Below, piece by piece: positions 27,122 to 35,643 of a stretch of DNA of 55,847 nucleotides. The translations under genes and the position numbers were made by a program. Under the pieces are notes generated by a model, which was not told the origin of the DNA, did not search any database, and was given only the letters and a program-made list of their open reading frames with translations. The first letter of the stretch is position 1. Each line of letters opens with the position of its first letter. The DNA is from an uncultured Bacteroidales bacterium (lineage in GTDB: Bacteria > Bacteroidota > Bacteroidia > Bacteroidales > UBA932), in assembly GCA_947179325.1 (NCBI GenBank), contig CAMXAU010000018.1, positions 1 to 55,847 on the forward strand, in the 5' to 3' direction.

Positions 27122-30100
27122 TTAGAAATTTGCGGTCAGGTTCAGCGAGAAAGTCCTTGTGATCGGATAGCCATTCTTCATAGTCTTGTATGAGTTCATA
27201 CCCTTTTTCTGGTCAGGGGTAAGCAGATAGAGGTTGTCACCAATCAATGACACAGACACTCCACGCATCTTCAGTCTTGATGAGATGCTGTCTGGAAGCC
27301 TGTAGGTCAAGGCCAGGTTCTGCAGGGTGAAATATGTCTTGTTGTAGAGGAACCTCGTTGATGACATTCCTGACTTTGTCGAGACTTGTGATACTTTCGG
27401 GAAAGTTGCGGCCTGTCCGGGAGTCTTCCAGCGGTAATAGTACGTCTCCACAGCCTGGTTGCCGTCAGTGATGTCATAGCCGTCGTTGAAATAGTTTATG
27501 GCATAGCTTGCAAGGGCATAGCCGCCGACATTGTAATTTATCTGGAATGAAAGCGACCAGTTCCTGTACGTGAAGTTATTCATAAGCGCCCCCATGACTA
27601 TAGGCGTGGCGTTTTTATCCGCTATACGGTCATCCTGGCTATAGCTCTTCGTGATATTGCCATTCTTGTCATACCACATGGGCATTCCGTCAGAAGGGTC
27701 GACTCCTGCCCAGCGGACAAGATAGAATGTACTCTGGTCATATCCCTCCATCCACACGGAAGTGCCGAAGCTGGTAGGGATGCCGCTGTTCAGTGAAAGG
27801 ATCCTGTTGCTTGAATGGGAGAGATTCAAGGTAGTGCTCCACTGGAAATCCCTGCGGCTGAAATTATAGGTTGTGAGATTCATGTCTATTCCGGCATTTC
27901 TCATTTTTCCGATATTAGCCTGCACCCTTTCATCCGTAATGGTCCTTGAGACATAAGTTTTGGCCAATATGTCAACGGTACGCTTTGTATAGCCCTCGAT
28001 TTCAAGGTCAAGTATGTCCTTAAGCTCAATCCTGGCGCCGACGTTAAGTATATATGACGTCTCCCATGTCAATGATGGATTGGGCACAGATCCGATTACC
28101 GCACCTGCAACCTGGTTGTAGGAATAGCTTGAGCCATATTGGTATGTCCCCTCGGCATCAGCGTCTATCCTGGAGTTTCCAGCAGAGCCGAAAGACGCTT
28201 TCATCTTCAGCATTGAGATCCTCCTGCTTTCGAAAAATTTCTCATTGTGGATATTCCAGGAGACACCCACGGACCCGAATGAAGCCCATCTTGAATATTC
28301 ACCGAAGACGGAATTGCCGTCATTCCTGAAATTGGCAGCGATGTAGTATCTTGAGTCATAGGAATATTCGGCTCTCAGGAAATAGGAAAGCTCCCTTGAA
28401 ACATTTACATTGCTGTAAGAGCTCTGGCTGATAGATGTCGCATATGCCAGCTCTTTGATATTGTCATTGGTGAAACCGGTTCCGCTCATCGACAGATAGC
28501 GGTTTTTCCTGTGATGAAGCTCAAGCCCGGCCATCCCGCCGACACGATGCTTCCCGAATCTGTTGCTGTAGTTTACTGTATTTGTATTTGTCCAGTATAC
28601 ATATGAGGCATCGGCCCTTCTTGATGTCCCTGTCCTGTTTCCTTCTGAATCCAGTCCGTCAAGAGTGTTCATGGAACTGTATTCATCTGAATGCGAATGC
28701 TGATAATTGATTCCGAATCTTGAATTTACAGAAAGCCCCTCTATGATTTCCCAGCCGAAATTAAAATTGGCTGAAGTGTACAGGGTGCGCTGCTGATTGT
28801 CGTTGAAGTCACGCTCCGGAAGTTCATTGCCATAGAACTTCTTCATATAGAAGTCATTCCTGGTGTCATCAAATATCTTGTTGTATAGCCTGTAGGTCAT
28901 ACCGTCCTCCATGTAGGGGGAAAAGATCGGCAGGCATGAAATATAGTATTTGCTCAAAGGAAACAGATTGTTGACATTGTAGCTGCCTGTAAAGCCCGTA
29001 TTGAGAAATGCACCTTTCCACAGGGTGAAATCTTCTGTTGCAGTGACGTTGAAACGCTGCTGGTTGTCTTTCTGGACTATATTTGTATTCCTGTAATAGG
29101 ATACGGACAAGCTGTTCGCGACCCTGCCAGTCCCGTTTGAAAGCCCGATTCTTGCAGACATGTCGGTCCCGATTCCGAGATATTGCCTTGCCCAGTCCGT
29201 ATCTGTTGTGCTATATGAATTATAGTCGTTATCCTGATATGGGAAAGTATCGATGCTGTATCCGGCATTTGTCCAGGCTTCCTTTGCCACTTCCATGTAC
29301 TGGGACGCATCCATCGTCTTGAACATAGTGCTGTAGTCCGGTGCTGATACACCGAAACGGAAAGAGGCATTCACCTTGAGAGGGGTATTCTTTTTACCCC
29401 TGTTTGTGGTGACAAGGATAACCCCGTTTGCACCATCCGCACCATAGATTGTAGTCTGGTCTGCATCTTTCAGGACGGTTATTGACTCTATGTCATCAAT
29501 GTCCAGGAAAGACAGGGGAGATACCGTATATGACATCCCTGGCATAAGGTTGGTCTTTTCTCCCGTATACATCCTTACACCGTCAACAATCCATATCGGC
29601 TCGCTTGATGCGGACAGAGAGCCTGTGCCGCGGACCCTTGTCTCATATCTTGTCCTGGTGGTCCCGGCGTAGTCGGCGTTCGGCTGTACGCTCATTCCCG
29701 GTACAAGCCCATCAAGGATATTGTCAATCCTTGACTTAGGCTTATCCCTGAGCTGTTCTGAGTTTACCTGGAATGCAGAACCGACGAGGTCCTCACGGCG
29801 CTGCTTGCTCCCGTATGCTCCAATTACCACGGAACTTTCAAGTTCATTGTCCTGCTCCAGGATGACATTGAGAATCCTGGTCTTCTTTATAGGGATTTCC
29901 TTGGTGGCCATGCCGAGATACTGGAAGACCAGGGTGTATCCCTTGTCAGAATCTCTTGGTGCCTCAATTGAATAATTACCGTCAAGATCGGTCTGTACTC
30001 CGGTTGAAGTACCTTTGATGTAGACCAATGCACCGGCCAGCGGCTCTCCATTGTCTGCCTTTACAGTTCCTTTTACCCGGTCTTGCGACTGCTGCACAGA

Positions 30101-30220
30101 AGTTTGCAGCCCGGTGCCTGATTCCCTGGCGACTATAGGCCCGGCTGCATCAGAGGCATATCCGGCAGACATCATTACTGCCGAGGCCAAAAACAGCTTT
30201 GATAGGCGATTTCTATTCAT
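27122..30220 (-). CDS. susC: SusC/RagA TonB-dependent transporter (second pair)
   Basis: This 1032-residue protein has a signal peptide, a carboxypeptidase-like domain (GTVKADNGEPLAGALVYIKG), and a plug domain with SSVVIGAYGSKQRREDLVGS, LDGLVPGM and VLKDADQTTIYGADGANGV. A beta-barrel follows, ending in FSLNLTANF. It is the first gene of a four-gene operon on the minus strand. No glycosidase, peptidase, sigma factor or regulator lies within the operon, so its ligand cannot be guessed. Confidence 0.96.
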   Translation of the reverse strand: MNRNRLSKLFLASAVMMSAGYASDAAGPIVARESGTGLQTSVQQSQDRVKGTVKADNGEPLAGALVYIKGTSTGVQTDLDGNYSIEAPRDSDKGYTLVFQYLGMATKEIPIKKTRILNVILEQDNELESSVVIGAYGSKQRREDLVGSAFQVNSEQLRDKPKSRIDNILDGLVPGMSVQPNADYAGTTRTRYETRVRGTGSLSASSEPIWIVDGVRMYTGEKTNLMPGMSYTVSPLSFLDIDDIESITVLKDADQTTIYGADGANGVILVTTNRGKKNTPLKVNASFRFGVSAPDYSTMFKTMDASQYMEVAKEAWTNAGYSIDTFPYQDNDYNSYSTTDTDWARQYLGIGTDMSARIGLSNGTGRVANSLSVSYYRNTNIVQKDNQQRFNVTATEDFTLWKGAFLNTGFTGSYNVNNLFPLSKYYISCLPIFSPYMEDGMTYRLYNKIFDDTRNDFYMKKFYGNELPERDFNDNQQRTLYTSANFNFGWEIIEGLSVNSRFGINYQHSHSDEYSSMNTLDGLDSEGNRTGTSRRADASYVYWTNTNTVNYSNRFGKHRVGGMAGLELHHRKNRYLSMSGTGFTNDNIKELAYATSISQSSYSNVNVSRELSYFLRAEYSYDSRYYIAANFRNDGNSVFGEYSRWASFGSVGVSWNIHNEKFFESRRISMLKMKASFGSAGNSRIDADAEGTYQYGSSYSYNQVAGAVIGSVPNPSLTWETSYILNVGARIELKDILDLEIEGYTKRTVDILAKTYVSRTITDERVQANIGKMRNAGIDMNLTTYNFSRRDFQWSTTLNLSHSSNRILSLNSGIPTSFGTSVWMEGYDQSTFYLVRWAGVDPSDGMPMWYDKNGNITKSYSQDDRIADKNATPIVMGALMNNFTYRNWSLSFQINYNVGGYALASYAINYFNDGYDITDGNQAVETYYYRWKTPGQAATFPKVSQVSTKSGMSSTRFLYNKTYFTLQNLALTYRLPDSISSRLKMRGVSVSLIGDNLYLLTPDQKKGMNSYKTMKNGYPITRTFSLNLTANF

Positions 30221-30250
30221 CTTTTCTCAAAATTCTCATATAAACCTATG

Positions 30251-30281
30251 CAAATTTATAGAAAGAATCAGAGAAATCAAG
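30251..30281 (-). promoter_or_regulatory. promoter of the second SusCD operon
   Basis: On the minus strand a -7 TAAATTTG (30258-30251) is preceded at 19 bases by CTTG (30281-30278), one mismatch from the -33 TTTG. It gives a leader of about 20-30 bases before the susC ATG at 30220. Confidence 0.65.
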
Positions 30282-30292
30282 AAAACCCACTC

Positions 30293-33274
30293 TTACAAAC
30301 CGGCAATAGCCTGCGATGTATTCCTGTCTATGAAGGCAATCAGCTCTTCCTGAAGTTCAATCACCTTGACAAAGGACGTCTCTTCCATGATTGGCATGGA
30401 GCTGAGCACCTCCTCATTGAGGTCCTGCGGATTCATGGCGGCATCTACCGTCAGGTAGCCGACCCCGAGGGAGGTTATATTCTGGAAGAAATGTGTTCCC
30501 TGGCTTGGCTCAATACGGTAGCCCGGAATAGCGCATTCCACTATCAGCTTGGCCTCTGAAATATCACTCCAGAGGACCGGGATGCCGAGCCATGGGTCGG
30601 AAGACCCCCATCTGCCAGGGCCGATGAGCATATACTGTCTGCCATCTGCCTTCATCCTGGCGTTTATTGCTGCAATCTCACCGGCAATCTGCTTGGTATA
30701 TGCACTGTCAAAGCTGGAGGACGGGACATATACAATGTGTTTAAGGCCATGGATCCTGCCGTTGCCAAGGGCCATGGATGAATGGACAAGCTGGACTCCG
30801 ACCTGTTCGCGGACATTCTCAAGAGAAGAATCCACATCATCCATGAATTCGCTTACCGGCCTTATCTGCAGAAGCTTCAGCACGCATTCCTTCCCGCCGG
30901 CCCCATGCACCATGTCTGCTGCAAATTCCATCTCAATGTCGCACATCAGCTCTTTACGGCATATCTCCATCAGGTCTGAAATGATCCTGGCCAGAGGGAA
31001 CTTGCCATATTTAAGGATAGCGTCAAATGTGATTATACGTGGCCCGTCATCATACACTCCAGGAAGAATCCTGCAATCGGCCACGCTGTATGTAGAAGCC
31101 ACGATTTCCGGATAATCATATTTGTCAAGAACCTCGGATACAGGGACATGGACAAGGTTCACGCTGTCGTTCCTTGATATCTTGAATGCCCCTGGCCGCA
31201 AATCAAGGGCGTAAATCTTCTTCTGCGTATCCCTGAGCGCCAGCTTTGGTTCAGATAGCTGCAGGATCTTCTTAGGGAACTTAGGGGAGAAGCGAAGCGA
31301 ACTGCCTCCGTCCACAACTGTCTTCCCAAGTCCGAACGCAAGGTTCACAATGCCGTCCTGCGCCTTCTCGTTTCCTATGGGATAGAAATTAACAGAACGA
31401 GCCACACCTGAAAGCATAGGGTAGTACAGGCCGTCATGCCCGGTTCCGCAGATGCTCTGGATGACAACAGCCATCTTCTCTTCGCTCAAAAGGTTGCCTG
31501 TGGTATGTATATAGGCCCTGCTGCCCGTGAAGAAGACAGAGGCATAGACACTTTTTATTGCCTTCCCGAGAAGACGCAGCATCTGGTCCCTGTTCTCGGT
31601 AAGAGGCACCATGTATGTGGAATACACACCGGCAAAAGGCTGGTAGTTGCTGTCTTCCAGCTTAGAGCTTGACCTGACAGCAAGAGGGGAGCTTACAGTG
31701 CTGATGAACGTCTTGAGGTCCTCCATCAGCTCACGCGGAAGCCTTGACGCCACGAATTCAGAGAGGATTTCATCATCTGAGACCTCGGAGTCAATGACAT
31801 ACTGCAAGTCATTCTCAATGATGAACTGGTCGAAATAGTCAGTCGCGACAACGACTGTCCTCGGTATCGAGATCCTGACATCGGGATATTTGTTTGCAAG
31901 CTGGTATTTCTGTATCAATGTATTGAGAAAACCGAGACCGCGTGCCTTGCCACCGAGCGAGCCTTCGCCCATTCTCGCGAACCAGATATATTTCTCGTAG
32001 CTTGAAGATTCGAAGCGCGCTATGATTCCTCTTCCTGTAAGCACATGGTAGTCGTGTATCATCTGCACGATATACTCCCTGTGCTCCTTCATGCTTGCAA
32101 AATTGCTTTCCCTTACAGTGCGGAACTGTCCGGCAAGGGTGAAAAGCCCCCTTGAATACAGCCATTTCGAGAGCATGTTCCTGGAAGTATTGTACAGAAG
32201 GACGTCATCCGGTATTACCTTAATTATATTCTCAAGCTCCTTCAGGTCGGCTGCCCTGCCGTATTCCATGCGGTTCTTGTCGCGGAACACAAAGTCACCG
32301 AAGCCGAACTCCTCCCTGATATATTCTGTAAGCTGGAGAATAAGCGTCTTGGAGTATTTTCTCAGAAAGCCCACCCCGATGCTCCCGGCTACCTCTGCCA
32401 CACTTGCCTGGGATGACTGGAGGAGCACTGGCATGAGAGGGTCATCCGCCTTGATTGTCTTCACGAGGTCTATTCCGGCATCTCTTTTCTCCATTTCAGG
32501 GGGATCGTTCTTGTGGAGCACAAAACCGACATCGGAGATTACTCCAAGCAAGTTGGTCTTGTATTTCTCGTACAGCCCGATGGCATCCTCGTAGTTAGTG
32601 GCAAGCAATATCTTCGGCCGCGACCTCTTGCGCAGCTTTCGCTCCTGCTCGCTGAACGTATCTTTAAGGAATTCCGCACTTTGCTTCAACACAAGCTTGT
32701 AAAGCTCTGGAAGATAAGTTGAATAGTACCTTATGGAGTCCTCCACAAGCAGAATTGCCTGCACTCCGATTCTCAGGATGTCATTGTCCGCATTCTCCCT
32801 GTCCTCAAAAAGCTTGATTATGGCCACTATAAGCTCTGCGTTCCCATGCCAGCTGAACACGTAGTCGATGTTTGTGGTGTCCTGCATAGCTATGCTGCGG
32901 TATATCTCCTTTGAGAAATGCGTGAGCAGCACAAACGGGATATGCCTTTCCTGGGACTTTAGCCATCCGGAGAAATTGAATACCTCCCTGTCTCCTATGT
33001 TGTACATGCAGATAACAAGGTCAATGTCATCATGCCTGCTGATTATCTCCTGCGCCCTGTTTGAATCGGTCGCCCAGATGAACTGCGGCGGATTGCTCAG
33101 GTTCAGGTCAATATATTCCCTGTAGATCTGCGCCTCGATCTGCCCGTCCTCCTCCAGGATGAATGCGTCATAGTTGCTGCATATCATCAGGATCTTGCGT
33201 ATCCTGAACTTTATAAGTGACACATAGTCTGTCTTCTTCAGCTCCCTGAGGCTGACCGGTTCTACCGCATTCAT
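30293..33274 (-). CDS. PEP-synthase-like ATP-grasp protein with receiver-like N-terminus
   Basis: This 993-residue protein has a central and C-terminal PPDK/PEP-synthase-type nucleotide-binding domain: GEGSLGGKARGLGFLNTLIQ near residue 430, LAVRSSSKLEDSNYQPFAGV near 545, and LIGPGRWGSSDP near 900. The N-terminal 350 residues contain one or two segments resembling response-regulator receiver folds (ILMICSNYDAF..., and ILLATNYED...VISDVGF...LQSSQ). The swivelling phosphohistidine domain and the PEP-binding TIM barrel of true PEP synthase are missing. It may be a phosphotransfer or regulatory enzyme rather than a PEP synthase. It ends an operon with arginine decarboxylase and the TrmH-type methyltransferase. 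Confidence 0.8.
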   Translation of the reverse strand: MNAVEPVSLRELKKTDYVSLIKFRIRKILMICSNYDAFILEEDGQIEAQIYREYIDLNLSNPPQFIWATDSNRAQEIISRHDDIDLVICMYNIGDREVFNFSGWLKSQERHIPFVLLTHFSKEIYRSIAMQDTTNIDYVFSWHGNAELIVAIIKLFEDRENADNDILRIGVQAILLVEDSIRYYSTYLPELYKLVLKQSAEFLKDTFSEQERKLRKRSRPKILLATNYEDAIGLYEKYKTNLLGVISDVGFVLHKNDPPEMEKRDAGIDLVKTIKADDPLMPVLLQSSQASVAEVAGSIGVGFLRKYSKTLILQLTEYIREEFGFGDFVFRDKNRMEYGRAADLKELENIIKVIPDDVLLYNTSRNMLSKWLYSRGLFTLAGQFRTVRESNFASMKEHREYIVQMIHDYHVLTGRGIIARFESSSYEKYIWFARMGEGSLGGKARGLGFLNTLIQKYQLANKYPDVRISIPRTVVVATDYFDQFIIENDLQYVIDSEVSDDEILSEFVASRLPRELMEDLKTFISTVSSPLAVRSSSKLEDSNYQPFAGVYSTYMVPLTENRDQMLRLLGKAIKSVYASVFFTGSRAYIHTTGNLLSEEKMAVVIQSICGTGHDGLYYPMLSGVARSVNFYPIGNEKAQDGIVNLAFGLGKTVVDGGSSLRFSPKFPKKILQLSEPKLALRDTQKKIYALDLRPGAFKISRNDSVNLVHVPVSEVLDKYDYPEIVASTYSVADCRILPGVYDDGPRIITFDAILKYGKFPLARIISDLMEICRKELMCDIEMEFAADMVHGAGGKECVLKLLQIRPVSEFMDDVDSSLENVREQVGVQLVHSSMALGNGRIHGLKHIVYVPSSSFDSAYTKQIAGEIAAINARMKADGRQYMLIGPGRWGSSDPWLGIPVLWSDISEAKLIVECAIPGYRIEPSQGTHFFQNITSLGVGYLTVDAAMNPQDLNEEVLSSMPIMEETSFVKVIELQEELIAFIDRNTSQAIAGL

Positions 33275-33329
33275 ATATTCTGAATAATGATTAGTTCTCC
33301 ATCATGTCCGCCGGCTGCCAACCCGGCAT

Positions 33330-34070
33330 CTACTCCAGCGCCCTGCGCCTGAATTCCGCAACAGTCACAGCCGTGGCGACGGCTGCATTCAGTGACTCCG
33401 ACCCAGGCTCGTCCACAGGATAAGGAGGTATGAAAAGCCTGTCGGATACATGCTCTGACATTGCATCCGATATGCCCTCTGACTCATTCCCGATGACTAT
33501 CATGACAGGGGAGTGGGCACCCGTATCTAATGTGCTGCTGTAGATATTGTTCCCGTCAAGGAAAGTCCCGTATACCTTGCCTCCGCGCTCCAGGAAACGC
33601 TCAGCCGTCTCCACAAGATTGCAGTATCTGAATCTTACCCTGAAAATCGCCCCCATTGTAGCCTGCACAACCTTGGGGTTATAGACATCCACCGTGTCCG
33701 GAGCCGCATAGATACCGTCAATGCCAAACCAGTCAGCAATCCTGATGATCGTCCCGAGATTCCCCGGGTCACGTATGCTGTCAAGGCCGAGATAAAGCCC
33801 GCCCGAAGGGATGTGCAGCAGGCTTCCCTCATCCGGTTTCCTGATTACTGCAAGCACTGGAGAGGGGGATGAAAGCTGGCTTATCCTTGACATTGCCTCC
33901 TCACCGATATCTTCCCTGCGATAAATCTTCTCTATGCCATAGCCGGACCGTACAGCCTCCTCTACAATCTTTTCCCCCTCAGCAATAAAAAGGCCGGTCT
34001 CGTCACGGAATTTCTTCTGTGACAAGGCCTTTATGCGCTTGATCTCATTATTGGATATAGATGACGCCAT
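33330..34070 (-). CDS. TrmH/SpoU-family rRNA or tRNA 2'-O-methyltransferase
   Basis: This 246-residue protein has the SpoU substrate-binding N-terminus (KRIKALSQKKFRDETGLFIAEGEKIVEEA) and the knotted SPOUT domain. The SAM-binding motifs are LDSIRDPGNLGTIIRIADWF, VIGNESEGIS and SLNAAVATAVTVAEF. It uses S-adenosylmethionine to methylate a ribose in RNA. It lies 9 bases after the arginine decarboxylase gene. The exact RNA position is unknown. Confidence 0.92.
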   Translation of the reverse strand: MASSISNNEIKRIKALSQKKFRDETGLFIAEGEKIVEEAVRSGYGIEKIYRREDIGEEAMSRISQLSSPSPVLAVIRKPDEGSLLHIPSGGLYLGLDSIRDPGNLGTIIRIADWFGIDGIYAAPDTVDVYNPKVVQATMGAIFRVRFRYCNLVETAERFLERGGKVYGTFLDGNNIYSSTLDTGAHSPVMIVIGNESEGISDAMSEHVSDRLFIPPYPVDEPGSESLNAAVATAVTVAEFRRRALE

Positions 34071-34079
34071 ATTGCTGCA

Positions 34080-35474
34080 CTAATAGCCGAGAATCTTCAG
34101 CATTGACTTGTAGGTCTGCTCCTTGCTGAACAGCTTGGTTGTGTATTCCCCGTTCTCGTCGCGGTCAATTATGATATGCTTTGGAGCCGGCTGCAGGCAG
34201 TGCTTGATTCCGCCATATCCTGAAATCGACTCCTGGTATGCGCCTGTATGGAAAAAGCCGATATAGAGCGGGTCCTCGCGGTTGTCCATGCAAGGCATGA
34301 AGACAGCATTGGCATGTGCATCTGCATTGTAATAGTCCTGGCTGTCGCACGTAAGGCCTCCAAGGAAGACTCTCTGGTACTTCTCGTTCCATTTATTTAT
34401 CGGCAGGAGGATGAAGCGCTGCTTGATTCCCCATGTGTCAGGGAGTGTCGTCATGAATGAATTGTCAATCATGTACCATCTTTCACGGTCATTCTGCTGC
34501 TTCACATCAAGTATCTGGAAGATGGTCGCACCGGACTCTCCGACAGTGAAGCTGCCGAACTCTGTGAATATGTTTGGCTCATCGACTCCACGCGCGTTGC
34601 ACATTGTCTTGATCTGGCTGATTATCTCCTCGGCCATGTACTCATATTCAAAGTCCATTGCAAGCGAATTCTTGATAGGGAAGCCTCCGCCGATATTGAG
34701 GGAATCCAGTTCCGGGCAGATCGTCTTCAGGTCGCAGTACACGCTCACGCACTTCGCAAGCTCATTCCAGTAATAGGCAGTATCCCTGATTCCTGTGTTT
34801 ATGAAGAAGTGCAGCATCTTCAGATGGAACTTGCTGCTCTTGCTTATGACATTCTCATAGAAAGGAACGATGTCGCTGTAGCGGATCCCGAGCCTTGAGG
34901 TATAGAAGTCGAAGTTTGGCTCCTCCTCCGAGGCAATCCTGATGCCGAGGTTGATCGGCAGGTCCACAAGCTCGTTCAGCTGGTAGAATTCATTCAGGTT
35001 GTCAAGCACCGGGATAATATTGTGCCATCCGTCATTCACGAAATTCGCAATCCCGTCGACATATGCAGGCTTCTTGAAGCCGTTGCAGATTATGAAGAGG
35101 TTCTTGTCCACCACGCCTTCCGCCTCAAGCGCCTCGATGAGATTGAGGTCAAATGCGGAAGAGGTCTCAAGATGTATGTCGTTCTTCATTGCCTCGCGCA
35201 TGACAAATTCGAAATGCGAGCTTTTCGTGCAATAGCAATAATGGTATGAACCCTTGTAGTCCACTTTTGCCATAGCCACGTTGAACATTCTCTTTGCCCT
35301 CTGTATCTGCGAGGAGATCTTGGGAAGATATGAAATCTTCAATGGCGTACCATACTGATTGATTATATCCATCATATTGATGTCATGGAAATACAGCTGA
35401 CCGTTCTCCACCCTGAACTCGTCCTGCGGGAACTCGAAAGTCTGCTCAATCAGATCAATGTACTTATCCTTCAT
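34080..35474 (-). CDS. PLP-dependent fold-III decarboxylase, probable arginine decarboxylase
   Basis: This 464-residue enzyme is an alanine-racemase-fold (fold III) decarboxylase. The PLP lysine lies in YHYCYCTKSSHFEFV near residue 84. The phosphate-binding glycines are in SLNIGGGFP near 265, and the second-subunit cysteine lies in LGGLTCDSQDYY. Its length and sequence match the short arginine decarboxylase type of Bacteroidota, not the 630-residue SpeA. It would make agmatine for spermidine synthesis. It is the first gene of a three-gene operon and is divergent from tamL. Confidence 0.8.
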   Translation of the reverse strand: MKDKYIDLIEQTFEFPQDEFRVENGQLYFHDINMMDIINQYGTPLKISYLPKISSQIQRAKRMFNVAMAKVDYKGSYHYCYCTKSSHFEFVMREAMKNDIHLETSSAFDLNLIEALEAEGVVDKNLFIICNGFKKPAYVDGIANFVNDGWHNIIPVLDNLNEFYQLNELVDLPINLGIRIASEEEPNFDFYTSRLGIRYSDIVPFYENVISKSSKFHLKMLHFFINTGIRDTAYYWNELAKCVSVYCDLKTICPELDSLNIGGGFPIKNSLAMDFEYEYMAEEIISQIKTMCNARGVDEPNIFTEFGSFTVGESGATIFQILDVKQQNDRERWYMIDNSFMTTLPDTWGIKQRFILLPINKWNEKYQRVFLGGLTCDSQDYYNADAHANAVFMPCMDNREDPLYIGFFHTGAYQESISGYGGIKHCLQPAPKHIIIDRDENGEYTTKLFSKEQTYKSMLKILGY

Positions 35475-35548
35475 TTCTGGTAATGTAATTAAGTTGGTTT
35501 TACTGTTTCAGGTGCAATCCGTCTCTTCCGGATTGTCAAAAGCGGTGG

Positions 35549-35556
35549 CAAATTTA
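35549..35556 (-). promoter_or_regulatory. -7 promoter element of the arginine decarboxylase operon
   Basis: On the minus strand TAAATTTG matches TAnnTTTG and lies about 75 bases before the ATG at 35474. No good -33 element was seen. Confidence 0.5.
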
Positions 35557-35596
35557 TCATATATATTTGTTATTCCTAAATATTTGTGGCAATTTT

Positions 35597-35627
35597 TTTG
35601 ACTTTACGTCAGATTGCGATAAATTTG
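35597..35627 (+). promoter_or_regulatory. promoter of the tamL-like gene
   Basis: A -33 TTTG (35597-35600) and a -7 TAAATTTG (35620-35627) are 19 bases apart, a full consensus. Transcription should start near 35634, which rules out a GTG start at 35629 and supports the ATG at 35644. Confidence 0.8.
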
Positions 35628-35643
35628 CGTGGCTTTATACAAC

